A program made the translations under genes and the position numbers. From positions 62,001 to 126,000 of the forward strand of contig NZ_JAFCLZ010000021.1 in assembly GCF_018130165.1 (NCBI RefSeq): 64,000 nt of DNA, written 5' to 3'. Below, piece after piece: positions 7,718 to 16,401 of the stretch (the stretch's first letter is position 1; the number at the start of each line of letters is the position of its first letter). The notes under the pieces were generated by a model. That model was not told the DNA's origin. It was given only the letters and a program-made list of their open reading frames with translations, and did no database searches. The stretch comes from Bradyrhizobium sp. JYMT SZCCT0180. GTDB lineage: Bacteria; Pseudomonadota; Alphaproteobacteria; Rhizobiales; Xanthobacteraceae.

Positions 7718-8233
7718 TTAGTTCGACATGATGGTTTCGACGTCGGCCTCGGTGGCGCCGTTGATGATGCCGCCGGCCTGCGCCACCAGCGGCTTGACCC
7801 AGCCGGTAGCCTGCTCGGCGAGCGTGGCGCGGGTCTTGTCCTGGCGGGCTTCGCGCATCGCCGAGCCTACCGCGGTCAGGATCGAGGTCATGGTGTTGGC
7901 GACCTTGTCGAACTCGGTGCGAATCTTGGGGTCGGCCAATTCGTAGGCCTCGATCGCGAGATCGCGGGCCTTGAAATTGGAAGCCCAGAAATGCTCGGCG
8001 TAGGACAGCGGACTCCAGGTCAGAAAATCCTCGGCGCATTCCGGCATATCCGGAACCATCTCGAGCAGCATGATGGCTTCGTTGAAATGATTCAGGTAGT
8101 CGGTGGCAAGCCCGGTGCGGGGGTTGATGTTGGCGGCGCGCAGCAGCGCGGCGCGGGCCTCATCGATGGGGCCCGTGCGTGGCGGCGGTGTCGGGCGATC
8201 GGGTCGCGCTTCTGTGGCGGCCGGTAAGCTCAT
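7718..8233 (-). CDS. Conserved hypothetical protein
   Basis: A 171-residue soluble protein with a Pro-rich disordered N-terminus (about 1-22) followed by a helical body (ARAALLRAANINPRTGLATDYLNHFNEAIMLLEMV). The ATG at 8231-8233 is preferred because GGAAC lies just upstream; the in-frame TTG at 8249-8251 is less likely. I recall this type as a Bradyrhizobiaceae-restricted hypothetical without an assigned function. It is divergent from the YedK gene with about 60 bp between starts. Confidence 0.7.
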   Translation of the reverse strand: MSLPAATEARPDRPTPPPRTGPIDEARAALLRAANINPRTGLATDYLNHFNEAIMLLEMVPDMPECAEDFLTWSPLSYAEHFWASNFKARDLAIEAYELADPKIRTEFDKVANTMTSILTAVGSAMREARQDKTRATLAEQATGWVKPLVAQAGGIINGATEADVETIMSN

Positions 8234-8295
8234 CTGTTCCAGTGTTAACAACTGGGGTTAAAAGGGATTAAACGGACCCCCATTCGGGTTAGATT

Positions 8296-9053
8296 ATGTG
8301 CGGACGTTTCGTAATTACCTCGCCGCCGGCGGCACTTAGGCAGATTTTCGGCTACGTTGAGCAGCCCAATTCCCGCCGCGGTACAATGTTGCTCCGACGC
8401 AGCCGATCCCGGTGGTGATGCTGGAGAATGGCGGCCGGCATTTCCGGTTGATGCGCTGGGGCTTGGTGCCGGCTTGGGTCAAGGACCCGCGCAAGTTCTC
8501 GCTGCTGATCAATGCCCGCTCCGAGACGGTGCGGGAAAAGCCCGCCTTCAAGAACGCGATCAAGCGGCGGCGTTGCCTGATTCCCGCCGACGGCTATTAC
8601 GAATGGCAGGATTCGAGCGGTCGCAAACGGCCGTTCTTCATCCACCGCCGCGAAGGCAAGCCGGTCGGCTTTGCCGCATTGGCCGAGACCTGGATGGGGC
8701 CGAACGGCGAGGAGGTCGACAGCGTTGCGATCGTCACCGCGCCGGCCAGCCGAGATCTGGCGGCGCTGCATCACCGCGTCCCCGTGACGATCGCGCCCGA
8801 GGAGTTCGAGCGCTGGCTGGATGCCCGAGCCTTTGATGCCGACGACGTCATGGCGTTGTTGACCGGCCCCGCGGAAGGCGAATTCGCCTGGCACGAGATT
8901 TCGACGCGGGTCAATCGCGTCGCCAATGACGACGCACAATTGCTGCTGCCGATTACCGAAGAAGAGCGCGAAGCCGAAGCGCCGAAGCCGAAGAAGGCCG
9001 TGCGCAAGGTGGTGTCGGCGTCGGAGGATGAAGGGCAGGGGAGCTTGTTTTAA
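8296..9053 (+). pseudogene. yedK: SOS response-associated peptidase (YedK/HMCES), frameshifted
   Basis: The ATG at 8296 opens MCGRFVITSPPAALRQIFGY, the expected start of a YedK/HMCES protein whose Cys2 crosslinks to abasic sites in single-stranded DNA. Near 8369-8374 the frame breaks: one base is missing where family members read about PNFPPRYNVAPTQP. The original frame stops at about 8413, and the rest (LMRWGLVPAW, NARSET, PADGYYEWQ, HHRVPV) runs intact in the next frame to 9053. All other motifs are preserved, so this is a very recent mutation or a sequence error in the run aattcccgccgcgg. Confidence 0.85.
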
Positions 9054-9060
9054 CTCCGCG

Positions 9061-9180
9061 TCGTCCCGGCCTTGAGCCGGGACCCATACGCCGTGTCCTA
9101 TCGGTAAGAACCGTGACGTTGGAGACCTTCAAACACAACGAACGCCGCGGAGTATGGGTCCCGGCGCAAGGCCGGGACGA
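9061..9180. repeat. Palindromic GTCCCGG intergenic repeat
   Basis: The arms tcgtcccggccttgagccgg (9061) and ggcgcaaggccgggacga (ending 9180) are inverted. The inner gacccatac and gtatgggtc are also inverted, so the 120-bp unit can fold on itself. It lies exactly between the convergent ends of the yedK remnant and nudK, which fits a bidirectional terminator or transcript-stabilising role. It is of the same general class as the elements at 1532 and 5486. Confidence 0.75.
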
Positions 9181-9201
9181 CAGCTACCTCGGAACGACAG
9201 C

Positions 9202-9783
9202 TCACCTGAAAATATTCAGCGCCGCATATTGCAGCAGCATGATCGTCTTGGCATCCGCGATGCGGCCGTCGGCGATCATCGCGAGCGCGGCATCGATCGG
9301 CAATTCCAGCACCTCGATGTCCTCGCCTTCGTCGGCCAGGCCGCCGCCGCTGCCGATCCGCATCGAGGCTTCATACTCGGCGACAAAGAAGTGCAGTTTC
9401 TCCGTCACCGCGCCCGGGCTCATGAAGGCCTCGAACACCTTCTTGACGTCGTGGAGGCGATAGCCGGTTTCCTCTTCGGCCTCGGCGCGGATTCGTTCCT
9501 CCGGCGATGCATCGTCGAGCATGCCGGCGGCGGCTTCGATCAGGAGATCGTCATGGCCGTTGACGTAGGCCGGCAAGCGGAACTGCCGCACCAGCACCAC
9601 GGTGCGCAAGGCAACATTATACGGCAGCAAGGCCGCGGCGTTGCCGCGGTCATAGACCTCGCGAACTTGCGTCTGCCATTCGCCGTTGCCGCGGCGGTAA
9701 TCGAGCGTGATGCTCTTCAACAGGTAACGGGCGTGCGAGAGGACACGCTCTTCTTTGATGCGGACGCGGTCGGAGATGGTCAT
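9202..9783 (-). CDS. nudK: Nudix sugar-nucleotide pyrophosphatase, NudK/YffH type
   Basis: A 193-residue Nudix protein. The Nudix box is AAGMLDDASPEERIRAEAEEETGY, and the block FMSPGAVTEKLHFFVAEY followed by DEGEDIEVLEL is characteristic of GDP-mannose pyrophosphatase NudK/YffH. The predicted activity is cleavage of GDP-mannose or ADP-ribose-like compounds. It is the last gene of a tight four-gene run sua5-FAD oxidase-GNAT-nudK, 15 bp behind the acetyltransferase. Confidence 0.85.
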   Translation of the reverse strand: MTISDRVRIKEERVLSHARYLLKSITLDYRRGNGEWQTQVREVYDRGNAAALLPYNVALRTVVLVRQFRLPAYVNGHDDLLIEAAAGMLDDASPEERIRAEAEEETGYRLHDVKKVFEAFMSPGAVTEKLHFFVAEYEASMRIGSGGGLADEGEDIEVLELPIDAALAMIADGRIADAKTIMLLQYAALNIFR

Positions 9784-9798
9784 GGCATTCCTTCTGCA

Positions 9799-10260
9799 TC
9801 AAGGCGTCGGTTCGCGGCCGTCGAGCCATCTGGCGAAAACGATCGTCTGCGCTTCGGCATAGCCGATCGACTGGTAGAATGCGCCGGCGCGGGCGTTCTC
9901 GCGCCGGACCATCAATTGCACCTTGGCCATGCCGGCCGCGCGCAGCCAATCCTCGGACGCGTTCATGATGACGCGGCCATAGCCGCGGCCACGGCGCTCC
10001 GGATCGGTCGCGACGTAATAGACCCAGCCGCGATGGCCGTCATGGCCGGTCATGGCGGTCGCCACGATGGCGCCGCCGTCGCGGCCGATCAGCACGGTCG
10101 AATTCGGCCCGCGCCGCGCCAGTGCGATGTCGGACGCCGGATCGTTCCACGGCCGCGTCAGTCCGCAGGCCTGCCACAGCGCGACGACGGCGGGGATGTC
10201 GGCGTCCGCGATCGGCGCGATGGCGAGTGGCGGAAGCGGCTTTGGCACTGATGTGTTCAC
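9799..10260 (-). CDS. ypeA: GNAT-family acetyltransferase, YpeA-like
   Basis: A 153-residue N-acetyltransferase. The start is GTG at 10258-10260, overlapping the stop of the FAD oxidase (GTGA), so coupling is likely. Features of YpeA are visible: CGLTRPWNDPASDI, GHDGHRGWVYYVATDPERRGRGYG (acetyl-CoA pyrophosphate loop R-x-x-G-x-G) and FYQSIGY. The substrate in vivo is unknown. Its place between an FAD oxidase and a Nudix gene does not indicate a pathway. Confidence 0.85.
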   Translation of the reverse strand: MNTSVPKPLPPLAIAPIADADIPAVVALWQACGLTRPWNDPASDIALARRGPNSTVLIGRDGGAIVATAMTGHDGHRGWVYYVATDPERRGRGYGRVIMNASEDWLRAAGMAKVQLMVRRENARAGAFYQSIGYAEAQTIVFARWLDGREPTP

Positions 10261-11684
10261 AGCACCTTGCCGGGGTTCATGATCCCTGCGGGATCGAGCA
10301 TCGCCTTGATGCTCCGCATCAGTTCGATCGCGACCTTGTCTTTCACGTCAGGCAGTTCGTCGCGCTTGAGCACACCGATGCCGTGCTCGGCCGAAATCGA
10401 TCCGCCCATCCGCAGCACGATCGCGAACACGACCTCGTTGACCTCGTGCCAGCGCGCCAGGAAGTCCGCAGTGTTGCCGCCGACCGGCTGGCTGACATTG
10501 TAATGGATGTTGCCGTCCCCGAGATGGCCGAACGGCACCGGCCGCGAGCCTGGGATCAATTTCACCACGGCCGCGTTGGCCTCTGCGATGAAATCGGGCA
10601 CGGCGGCGACCGGCACGGAGATGTCGTGCTTGATCGAGCCGCCTTCCGGCTTCTGCGCCGCCGACATCTCGTCGCGCAGCTTCCAGAACGCCGAGCGCTG
10701 GCTGAGGTTCGCCGCGATCACGGCGTCATCGACGATGCCTTCTTCCATGCCCTTGGCCAGGATCGATTCCAGCGCGTCGCGGGCATCATCGCGTGAGGAC
10801 GACAATTCCATCAGCACGTACCAGGGGTGCTTGCTTTCCAGGGGATCGCGGATGTCGATGCCGTGACGGATGCTGAAATCCACCGCGATGTCGGCCAGCA
10901 GTTCGAAGCTGGTCAGGCTGCCGGCGGCCTCATTCTGCGAGATCGACAGCAGCTTCAGCGCCTGCGCCGGCGATTGCAGGCCGACATAGGCGGTCTCGAT
11001 CGCACGCGGGTTTGGGAACAGTTTTAGCGTCGCCGCGGTGATGATGCCGAGCGTGCCTTCCGCGCCGATGAAGAGATTGCGCAGATCGTAGCCGGTGTTG
11101 TCCTTTTTCAGCTTCGACAGCGAGTTCAGGATCCGCCCGTCGGCCAGCACCACTTCGAGCCCGAGCGCCATCTCGCGCGCCACGCCGTAGGCGAGCGCGG
11201 CCGTGCCGCCCGCGTTGGTCGAGAGATTGCCGCCGATGGTGCAGCTTCCTTCGGCGCCGAGCGACAGCGGAAACAGCCGGTCGACGTCGCGGGCGCGCTG
11301 CTGCGCGACCTGCAGCACCACCCCTGCCTCGCAGGTCATGGTATTGGAGGCGGCATCGACCTCGCGGATTTTATCGAGCCGCCGCAGCGAGACGACGACT
11401 TCGCCATTATGCGGCGTCTGGCCGCCGACCAGCCCGGTATTGCCGCCCTGCGGCACCAGCGCGATTTTATGCGCGGTGGCGAGCTTGCAGATTTCGGAGA
11501 CTTCCGCTGTCGATCCCGGCCGCAACACCAGCGGAGATTTTCCGTGAAACAGATCGCGCTCTTCGGTGACATAGGGCGCGATATCGGCAGCATCCGTCAC
11601 CGCATATTTGTCGCCGACGATCGCGCGGAATTTCGCGATCAGTTCGGGCGGAATCTGTGGCGCGGCAGGCTGGACGATATTCAT
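10257..11684 (-). CDS. FAD-linked oxidoreductase, D-2-hydroxyacid dehydrogenase type (GlcD/D2HGDH family)
   Basis: A 475-residue flavoprotein with an FAD-binding type 4 domain (PQGGNTGLVGGQTP, LGAEGSCTIGGNLSTNAGG, GTLGIITAA) and the C-terminal oxidase domain ending in GSISAEHGIGVLKRDEL and MLDPAGIMNPGKVL. Members oxidise D-2-hydroxyglutarate, D-lactate or glycolate and pass electrons to a carrier. ATG at 11682-11684 was chosen (GAGAAG just upstream); the in-frame GTG at 11712-11714, overlapping the sua5 stop as GTGA, is a real alternative. D-2-hydroxyglutarate dehydrogenase is my best guess. Confidence 0.88.
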   Translation of the reverse strand: MNIVQPAAPQIPPELIAKFRAIVGDKYAVTDAADIAPYVTEERDLFHGKSPLVLRPGSTAEVSEICKLATAHKIALVPQGGNTGLVGGQTPHNGEVVVSLRRLDKIREVDAASNTMTCEAGVVLQVAQQRARDVDRLFPLSLGAEGSCTIGGNLSTNAGGTAALAYGVAREMALGLEVVLADGRILNSLSKLKKDNTGYDLRNLFIGAEGTLGIITAATLKLFPNPRAIETAYVGLQSPAQALKLLSISQNEAAGSLTSFELLADIAVDFSIRHGIDIRDPLESKHPWYVLMELSSSRDDARDALESILAKGMEEGIVDDAVIAANLSQRSAFWKLRDEMSAAQKPEGGSIKHDISVPVAAVPDFIAEANAAVVKLIPGSRPVPFGHLGDGNIHYNVSQPVGGNTADFLARWHEVNEVVFAIVLRMGGSISAEHGIGVLKRDELPDVKDKVAIELMRSIKAMLDPAGIMNPGKVL

Positions 11685-11710
11685 GGTCTTCTCTTTCACT
11701 CCCGTCCGAT

Positions 11711-12703
11711 TCACTCACGCCCAACTGCGGCGCGGCGCAGCCGGTCGTTGATGGCTTCACCCAGTCCGTCGTTGGGAATGGGCATCACGGCGATGGTTTG
11801 CGCAGCCTTGCTGTCGAGCGCACGAAGATAGCCGAACAGATTGGCGGCGGCCTCGCTGAGATCGCCGCGTACGGACAGATTCATCACCGCGGCGGCGGCG
11901 TCAATTCCCGAAACTGCATCGCTGCCGAACGCCAGCAGCGCTTCGCCGGGCTCGATCCGAATTGCACCGAGCCGCACACGCGTTCTCGGAGCATAGTGCG
12001 ACGCCAGCATGCCCGGCGCCAGCGGCTGGGCGCTGTCGCTCTCGGCGTCCGCAGGCGGTTGCTTGAGCGCACGGCCCAGCACGCGCTCGATGTCGGCGCG
12101 GGGCAGGCCACCCGGCCGCAGCAGCATCGGTTCGTCGAAAATCCCAACGATGGTCGATTCGACGCCGACGGCGACCGCGCCGCCATCGACGATCAGGTCG
12201 ATCCGCCCCTCCAGATCGCTTTGCACATGGGCGGCCGTCGTCGGCGAGACGTGCCCGGACAGATTGGCCGACGGCGCCACCACCGGCCGGCCGAAGACGC
12301 GCAGGATGTCGCGCGCCACAGGGTGCGCTGGTATCCGAATCGCGACGGTCTCGAGCCCCGCGGTGGCGAGCTCGGCGACCGCGCAATGTGCGGTTTTCGG
12401 CAGCACCAGCGTCAGTGGCCCCGGCCAGAACGCCTCAGCCAGCCGCAAGGCGGCCGTGTCAAAACGGCCGATTTCGCGCGCCGCGGCGAGATCGCCGACA
12501 TGGGCGATCAGCGGATTGAAGGCCGGCCGGCCCTTGGCCTGGTAAAGCCGGGCAATCGCTGTCGCATTGGTGGCATCGGCGCCCAGCCCATAAACGGTCT
12601 CGGTCGGGAACGCGACCAGCCCACCTTCACGCAAACAATGTGCGGCAGAGGCCACCGCGGCCTCATTGGTGGGCAAAACCGACGTTTTCAGGCTTGTATT
12701 CAC
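11711..12703 (-). CDS. tsaC: L-threonylcarbamoyladenylate synthase (Sua5/YrdC)
   Basis: A 330-residue Sua5-type enzyme that makes threonylcarbamoyl-AMP for the universal t6A37 tRNA modification. The YrdC domain is recognisable (VAFPTETVYGLGADATN, KGRPAFNPLIAHV, WPGPLTLVL, RIPAHPVARDIL, APSANLSGHVSPT, VGVESTIVGI, LLRPGGL). The C-terminal Sua5 extension begins at the LAPGMLASHYAPRTRV linker, which closes the active site in this family. It heads the four-gene minus-strand run and ends at the next gene. Confidence 0.93.
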   Translation of the reverse strand: MNTSLKTSVLPTNEAAVASAAHCLREGGLVAFPTETVYGLGADATNATAIARLYQAKGRPAFNPLIAHVGDLAAAREIGRFDTAALRLAEAFWPGPLTLVLPKTAHCAVAELATAGLETVAIRIPAHPVARDILRVFGRPVVAPSANLSGHVSPTTAAHVQSDLEGRIDLIVDGGAVAVGVESTIVGIFDEPMLLRPGGLPRADIERVLGRALKQPPADAESDSAQPLAPGMLASHYAPRTRVRLGAIRIEPGEALLAFGSDAVSGIDAAAAVMNLSVRGDLSEAAANLFGYLRALDSKAAQTIAVMPIPNDGLGEAINDRLRRAAVGRE

Positions 12704-12771
12704 AGGGATTAATTCCTCAAATCGGTGCCTTGCGGTGACCGAAACCGGCAGCTATAAGCCGCGTTCTTAGT

Positions 12772-12848
12772 CGGAGTGTGGCTCAGCCCGGTAGAGCACT
12801 GCGTTCGGGACGCAGGGGTCGCAGGTTCGAATCCTGCCACTCCGACCA
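12772..12848 (+). tRNA. tRNA-Pro (anticodon CGG)
   Basis: A full cloverleaf can be drawn: acceptor CGGAGTG with CACTCCG, D-arm GCTCAGCCCGGTAGAGC, anticodon stem CTGCG/CGCAG around loop TTCGGGA, T-arm GCAGG-TTCGAAT-CCTGC, encoded CCA. The loop places CGG at positions 34-36, so it reads CCG proline codons. The C1-G72 pair is typical of bacterial tRNA-Pro. It starts 68 bp from the divergent sua5 start. Confidence 0.96.
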
Positions 12849-13335
12849 TTAAATCAATGGCTTGCGCGACCTTCTCGCGGCCTCTTATTGACCAAAAATC
12901 CCGGTTTTGCACGCAAAATGCACGCAGCATTTTCGGTGCGCACGAGACGGTCTTCATCCCGCGCCCGATGGTGCAGGAAGGTCGTCAGGAGTTCATTGAG
13001 CCCGGATACCCGCGCGACGTTCTCCGAGCGCATGGCGAATCAACGTTGCGTCGATGCGGTCCTCGATACCGGCCTCTTCACCAGATGCGTTCATCGTCAA
13101 TGATGAAGCCGTCATCGAATCTCCCACCCGGTGTTACTTCCTTGACGGCCGCTGCCCAGCGCTCCGCCTGGGCATTCACAAACGCCGAAACCGAACTCCG
13201 GGATTTTGGCCTGCACGTCCGGCAAGCGAAGCGTACGATGCAGCGAGCTTATCGATGATGCATCGGTGCCTGACACGCTGATGGCCGTTGTTGCCGGCCG
13301 ATCGCCGTGACGAATTCGAAACAGGGGAGGAGAAA
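12849..13335. other. 487 bp without a convincing gene behind tRNA-Pro
   Basis: No open frame here resembles a known protein. A 59-codon minus-strand frame (12854-13033) and a few others of 70-90 codons exist, but none has a good ribosome-binding site or a recognisable motif. Tetramer-rich stretches such as gcacgcaaaatgcacgcagc occur at 12908-12929. The position directly downstream of a tRNA gene would suit a decayed integration site, yet I found no second copy of the tRNA 3' end in the window. Confidence 0.4.
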
Positions 13336-14028
13336 ATGCAGGAACCGGAACGACGCGAAATCGGCCGCATCTATTTTCCTTCATCTCCCAGCGAGTTCAT
13401 AACTGCATTCGCGCATTTCCATCGGGCCGAGATTGCCCGCATGGCCGGATGGCGAGATCGCATCGACCGGACCACCAATTGGGCCATTACGCTGGTCGCC
13501 GCGATGCTCTCGGTCTCGCTTTCGACGTCGAATGCGCACCACAGCGTGCTGATGTTTGCGATGGTGCTGGCATTCTTCCTGCTGATGATTGAGTCGCGGC
13601 GCTATCGCTTCTTCGACGTCTATCGGTCTCGCGTGCGCCGGCTGGAGCGCAATTACTACGCCAAACTGTTTGATCCCGGCGTGAAAGCGGAGGAGGACTG
13701 GCAGCGCATCATGGCTGCCGATCTTCTGGCGCCGACATTCGTGATGTCGATGGCAGAGGCCGTGTCGCGAAGGTTGCGACGCAACTACATCTGGATATTC
13801 CTGATCCTGCTGGGCGCATGGGCGCTCAAGGTGACCTTTCCCTCCTTCAGCGGCGAGGTCCCGTCGGCTCTCACCTTCGACGATTGGGTCAGGAATGCCG
13901 GCGTGGGTCCGGTTTCCGGCTGGATCATATCGGCGGTCATGCTGGCTTTTTACGGCTGGATCGTCATCGCTGCACTGAGGACTGGCGGCCGTCAGGGCGA
14001 ACTCGCACATGGCGATGCTCATGTGTGA
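13336..14028 (+). CDS. DUF2270 membrane protein
   Basis: A 230-residue integral membrane protein. The conserved block HRAEIARMAGWRDRIDRTTNWAITLVAAMLSVSLST and the following ESRRYRFFDVYRSRVRRLERNYYA match DUF2270 as I know it. Hydrophobic segments lie at about 52-70, 75-93, 155-172 and 200-222. The ATG at 13336 is chosen for the strong GGGGAGGAG just upstream; the longer frame from 13288 lacks this. Function is unknown. The gene stands alone between the tRNA region and a minus-strand gene. Confidence 0.85.
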   Translation: MQEPERREIGRIYFPSSPSEFITAFAHFHRAEIARMAGWRDRIDRTTNWAITLVAAMLSVSLSTSNAHHSVLMFAMVLAFFLLMIESRRYRFFDVYRSRVRRLERNYYAKLFDPGVKAEEDWQRIMAADLLAPTFVMSMAEAVSRRLRRNYIWIFLILLGAWALKVTFPSFSGEVPSALTFDDWVRNAGVGPVSGWIISAVMLAFYGWIVIAALRTGGRQGELAHGDAHV

Positions 14029-14157
14029 GGCGTGCAGGCATGTCTTTCGATCCTGGAGGTGGGACTGCAAGCAACCAATCGATGTCCGCGAATTTTTTCT
14101 ACACGACCTTCACGCAGCGGGCGGAATCGAATTGGTGTTCGCCGCGGTGTGATTGAA

Positions 14158-14778
14158 TCATCGCGATCCGTGGCGGGCGTTCGATCCCCGGCCTCTTGTC
14201 TGCGGTGGTTCGAGAACGACCTGCTTCAGATCGCCGCCGCCGTTCACCACGACGACGACGAAATTGAGTTTGCCATTGTCGTCCATCAGGCTTCCGCCAA
14301 TGGCGCGTCCCGATGCAACTTGTTCCGCGACGACGGCGTCCGACAGCTCTTGCCGGACGGTCCGCAGCGCCATGACGTTGTTCCGGTCGTCCGGATTGAG
14401 GTCCTTCAGGTGCGACACTGTTTCCGCGCCGATCGTGTCGCCGGTTTTTGCATCGATCGCATGTTCCCAGAGACGGTTATCCTGGACGGTCTTCACGCGA
14501 TAAACCGGTGAACCCGACGCGCCATCGAAGCTGATATCCGCGGTTCTCGAACCGGCGTGCCGCTTTTCAGCGATCCCCATCGCCTGGCGCAGTGAGAGCT
14601 GTGCCGCACGGAAGGCCTCGAGCTCGCGGTTGACCGCCTCCTGGTGGATGCGCTCGTTCTCTGCGCCTTCCTGCTGCGTGGCAGCCTCCTGCATCGCCGA
14701 CAATTGGGGTATCGCAAATGGCGGAGCAAGCGCGAGGAGGGAGAGAAGGATGACCGCAAATCGTTGCTTGTTTGACAT
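14158..14778 (-). CDS. PepSY-domain exported protein
   Basis: A 206-residue protein with an N-terminal signal/anchor segment (residues about 7-26) and a glutamine/glutamate-rich helical stretch. A PepSY-like domain follows at about 60-120 (LRQAMGIAEKRHAGSRTADISFDGASGSPVYRVKTV, then DAKTGDTIG). PepSY domains are thought to modulate secreted peptidases or bind small ligands in the envelope. A second half (about 120-206) is unassigned. It lies 50 bp behind the patatin lipoprotein gene and is probably co-transcribed with it. Confidence 0.8.
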   Translation of the reverse strand: MSNKQRFAVILLSLLALAPPFAIPQLSAMQEAATQQEGAENERIHQEAVNRELEAFRAAQLSLRQAMGIAEKRHAGSRTADISFDGASGSPVYRVKTVQDNRLWEHAIDAKTGDTIGAETVSHLKDLNPDDRNNVMALRTVRQELSDAVVAEQVASGRAIGGSLMDDNGKLNFVVVVVNGGGDLKQVVLEPPQTRGRGSNARHGSR

Positions 14779-14828
14779 CGGCTGCTTTCGTTGTTTGCAC
14801 GTGCCGGATTGAAAGTCGGGGGCTGGCA

Positions 14829-16040
14829 TCAATTGCCGCTGGCGAGATGCCGCGTGGTTGAGACGCCGGACATCGGCGCAGGTTCCAATTCGTCCGGCGG
14901 CGGGGATGCCGACCAGACACGGTTGCCGCGCGCCCTGTCGTAACCGTACTGGAACAGCGCGCGCATATAGGCGGTGTCGAAGCCGGAGGTCGGCGAAGCC
15001 GGCTGATCGCCCTCGATGTAAGTCAGGTTGAATCCGAACTTGTTGCGGCGGGCGAAGATATAGGTGCTGTACAGAATCGAGCGGGTCTGAATTTTCGTCA
15101 TCGTCGATGACGACCGCGCCGCGATTTCAACAGTGGCATTCCGAACCAGCTTGAATTCACGCTCGACCTTGTTGTTGATCAGGATGTAGAGCTGCAGATT
15201 GCCCATCTGGCCCGGCTTGGCATCGTGCAGCAGGTAGGCCTCCGGCAGCGTCAGGACAGGCGCGGTCACGCCGCCATCGACGTGCATCTCTTCGAAACGC
15301 TTGCCGTTGGCTTCGGCGGTCACCAGCATCGGCGGAAACACCACGGGCAGGCTGGCCGATGCGGCGACGACGTCCCGGAACAGGTTCAGCGCCGCAGGCG
15401 TGCGGAGCGAGGCGATGCCTCCCATGTCCCAGATCGCGGTGCGCTGCGAATCGAGATTGGTCGTGACGACGAGCAGCCGCCGGCCCTTGGCGTGTTCGGC
15501 TGCGACCGCCGCGACGAAGTCGGCATCGATATATTTGGCCACCAGTTCGCGCAGCCGGGCGTTGCCGAACAGGCCCGCCCCGAAGATCGCATTGAACGGG
15601 TTCGGTGCGTCGAGAAGGCTCTCGGCGATGCCGCTGGTGTAGAGCTCACGCAAGGTCGCGTCATAGCCGGGACCGAGGAACGCGAATGGTGCGATGAGCG
15701 CGCCGGTGCTGACACCCGACACGATCGAGAACGAGGGACGCTTGCCGGTCTCGGTCCAGCCGATCAGCACGCCGGCGCCATAGGCGCCGTCAGCCCCGCC
15801 ACCGGATAATGCAAGATAGGTGCGCGGTCCGCGCAGCGCGGCTGGTGCGGGATATTGCCGGAATGTGGCGGCGGGCTCGTCGGCGTAGCGGCGCAGATCC
15901 GAAAGATCGAGGACGCGCGCGGAGGATGCATCCGCAACGCTGTGCGGCGTCCTCGGCAGCGACGAACATCCGGCGGTGAGAAGGCTGAGCGCTGAAACCA
16001 TGGCCAAGGCGACGGATGTCCGAAGACCGATGCAGTTCAT
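14829..16040 (-). CDS. Patatin-like phospholipase, lipoprotein
   Basis: A 403-residue patatin-family serine hydrolase. The ATG at 16038-16040 begins a lipoprotein signal peptide with lipobox LLTAGC (Cys26), so it is likely anchored in the envelope. The oxyanion-hole block LALSGGGADGAYGAG, nucleophile elbow GVSTG (Ser in SGVSTGAL) and catalytic-Asp motif DGG in MHVDGGVTAP are all intact, predicting acyl-ester hydrolase activity on lipids. The PepSY gene follows at 50 bp. Confidence 0.9.
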   Translation of the reverse strand: MNCIGLRTSVALAMVSALSLLTAGCSSLPRTPHSVADASSARVLDLSDLRRYADEPAATFRQYPAPAALRGPRTYLALSGGGADGAYGAGVLIGWTETGKRPSFSIVSGVSTGALIAPFAFLGPGYDATLRELYTSGIAESLLDAPNPFNAIFGAGLFGNARLRELVAKYIDADFVAAVAAEHAKGRRLLVVTTNLDSQRTAIWDMGGIASLRTPAALNLFRDVVAASASLPVVFPPMLVTAEANGKRFEEMHVDGGVTAPVLTLPEAYLLHDAKPGQMGNLQLYILINNKVEREFKLVRNATVEIAARSSSTMTKIQTRSILYSTYIFARRNKFGFNLTYIEGDQPASPTSGFDTAYMRALFQYGYDRARGNRVWSASPPPDELEPAPMSGVSTTRHLASGN

Positions 16041-16262
16041 GACATTTCCGGATTGGAAGGGAGCGCTCAGGGGCGACCCGCGGGGCATCGCGAGTCGCTT
16101 CGCCATTCGGCCCATCGGGATGCGGCGAACATGCGCTCCGTCAGGCGCCCGCGATTGCTGGACGGCCGCGGCTCCCGCCTGGACCTGATTCCGTCGCACG
16201 CATCCGGACGCACCGCCGGAAACAGGGCCACTTTGACGCCATAAGACACATCCAAACCAATC

Positions 16263-16304
16263 AAGTGAGTAATCACTTACTAAAATCGACTGACTCGAAA
16301 GTCA
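16263..16304. promoter_or_regulatory. Two adjacent palindromes, candidate TetR-type operator
   Basis: AAGTGA-GTAA-TCACTT (16263-16278) and TGACT-CGAA-AGTCA (16291-16304) are perfect inverted repeats 12 bp apart. They lie in the 361-bp gap between the divergent patatin and sugar-acid kinase genes. AGTGAGTNATTACTCACT-like palindromes are typical TetR-family operators. No TetR gene is in the window, so the regulator, if any, would be encoded elsewhere. The rest of 16041-16401 shows no gene. Confidence 0.5.
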
Positions 16305-16401
16305 ACCGTGGATCACGTTTAGGTATTAAAATACCCTTGTTGATGGTGAAAGGATCCAGCCTGCGCACGGCAGCAGGCGGCAAATAGGGTAGGGTCTGGG
16401 A

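Noticed and set aside
12709..12957. Minus-strand frame of 82 codons including GVAGFEPATPASRTQ
   Set aside because: This string is the antisense translation of the tRNA-Pro gene, a well-known annotation artefact.
12854..13033. 59-codon minus-strand frame behind the tRNA
   Set aside because: No ribosome-binding site, no similarity to a known family and an ordinary amino-acid mix for antisense DNA.
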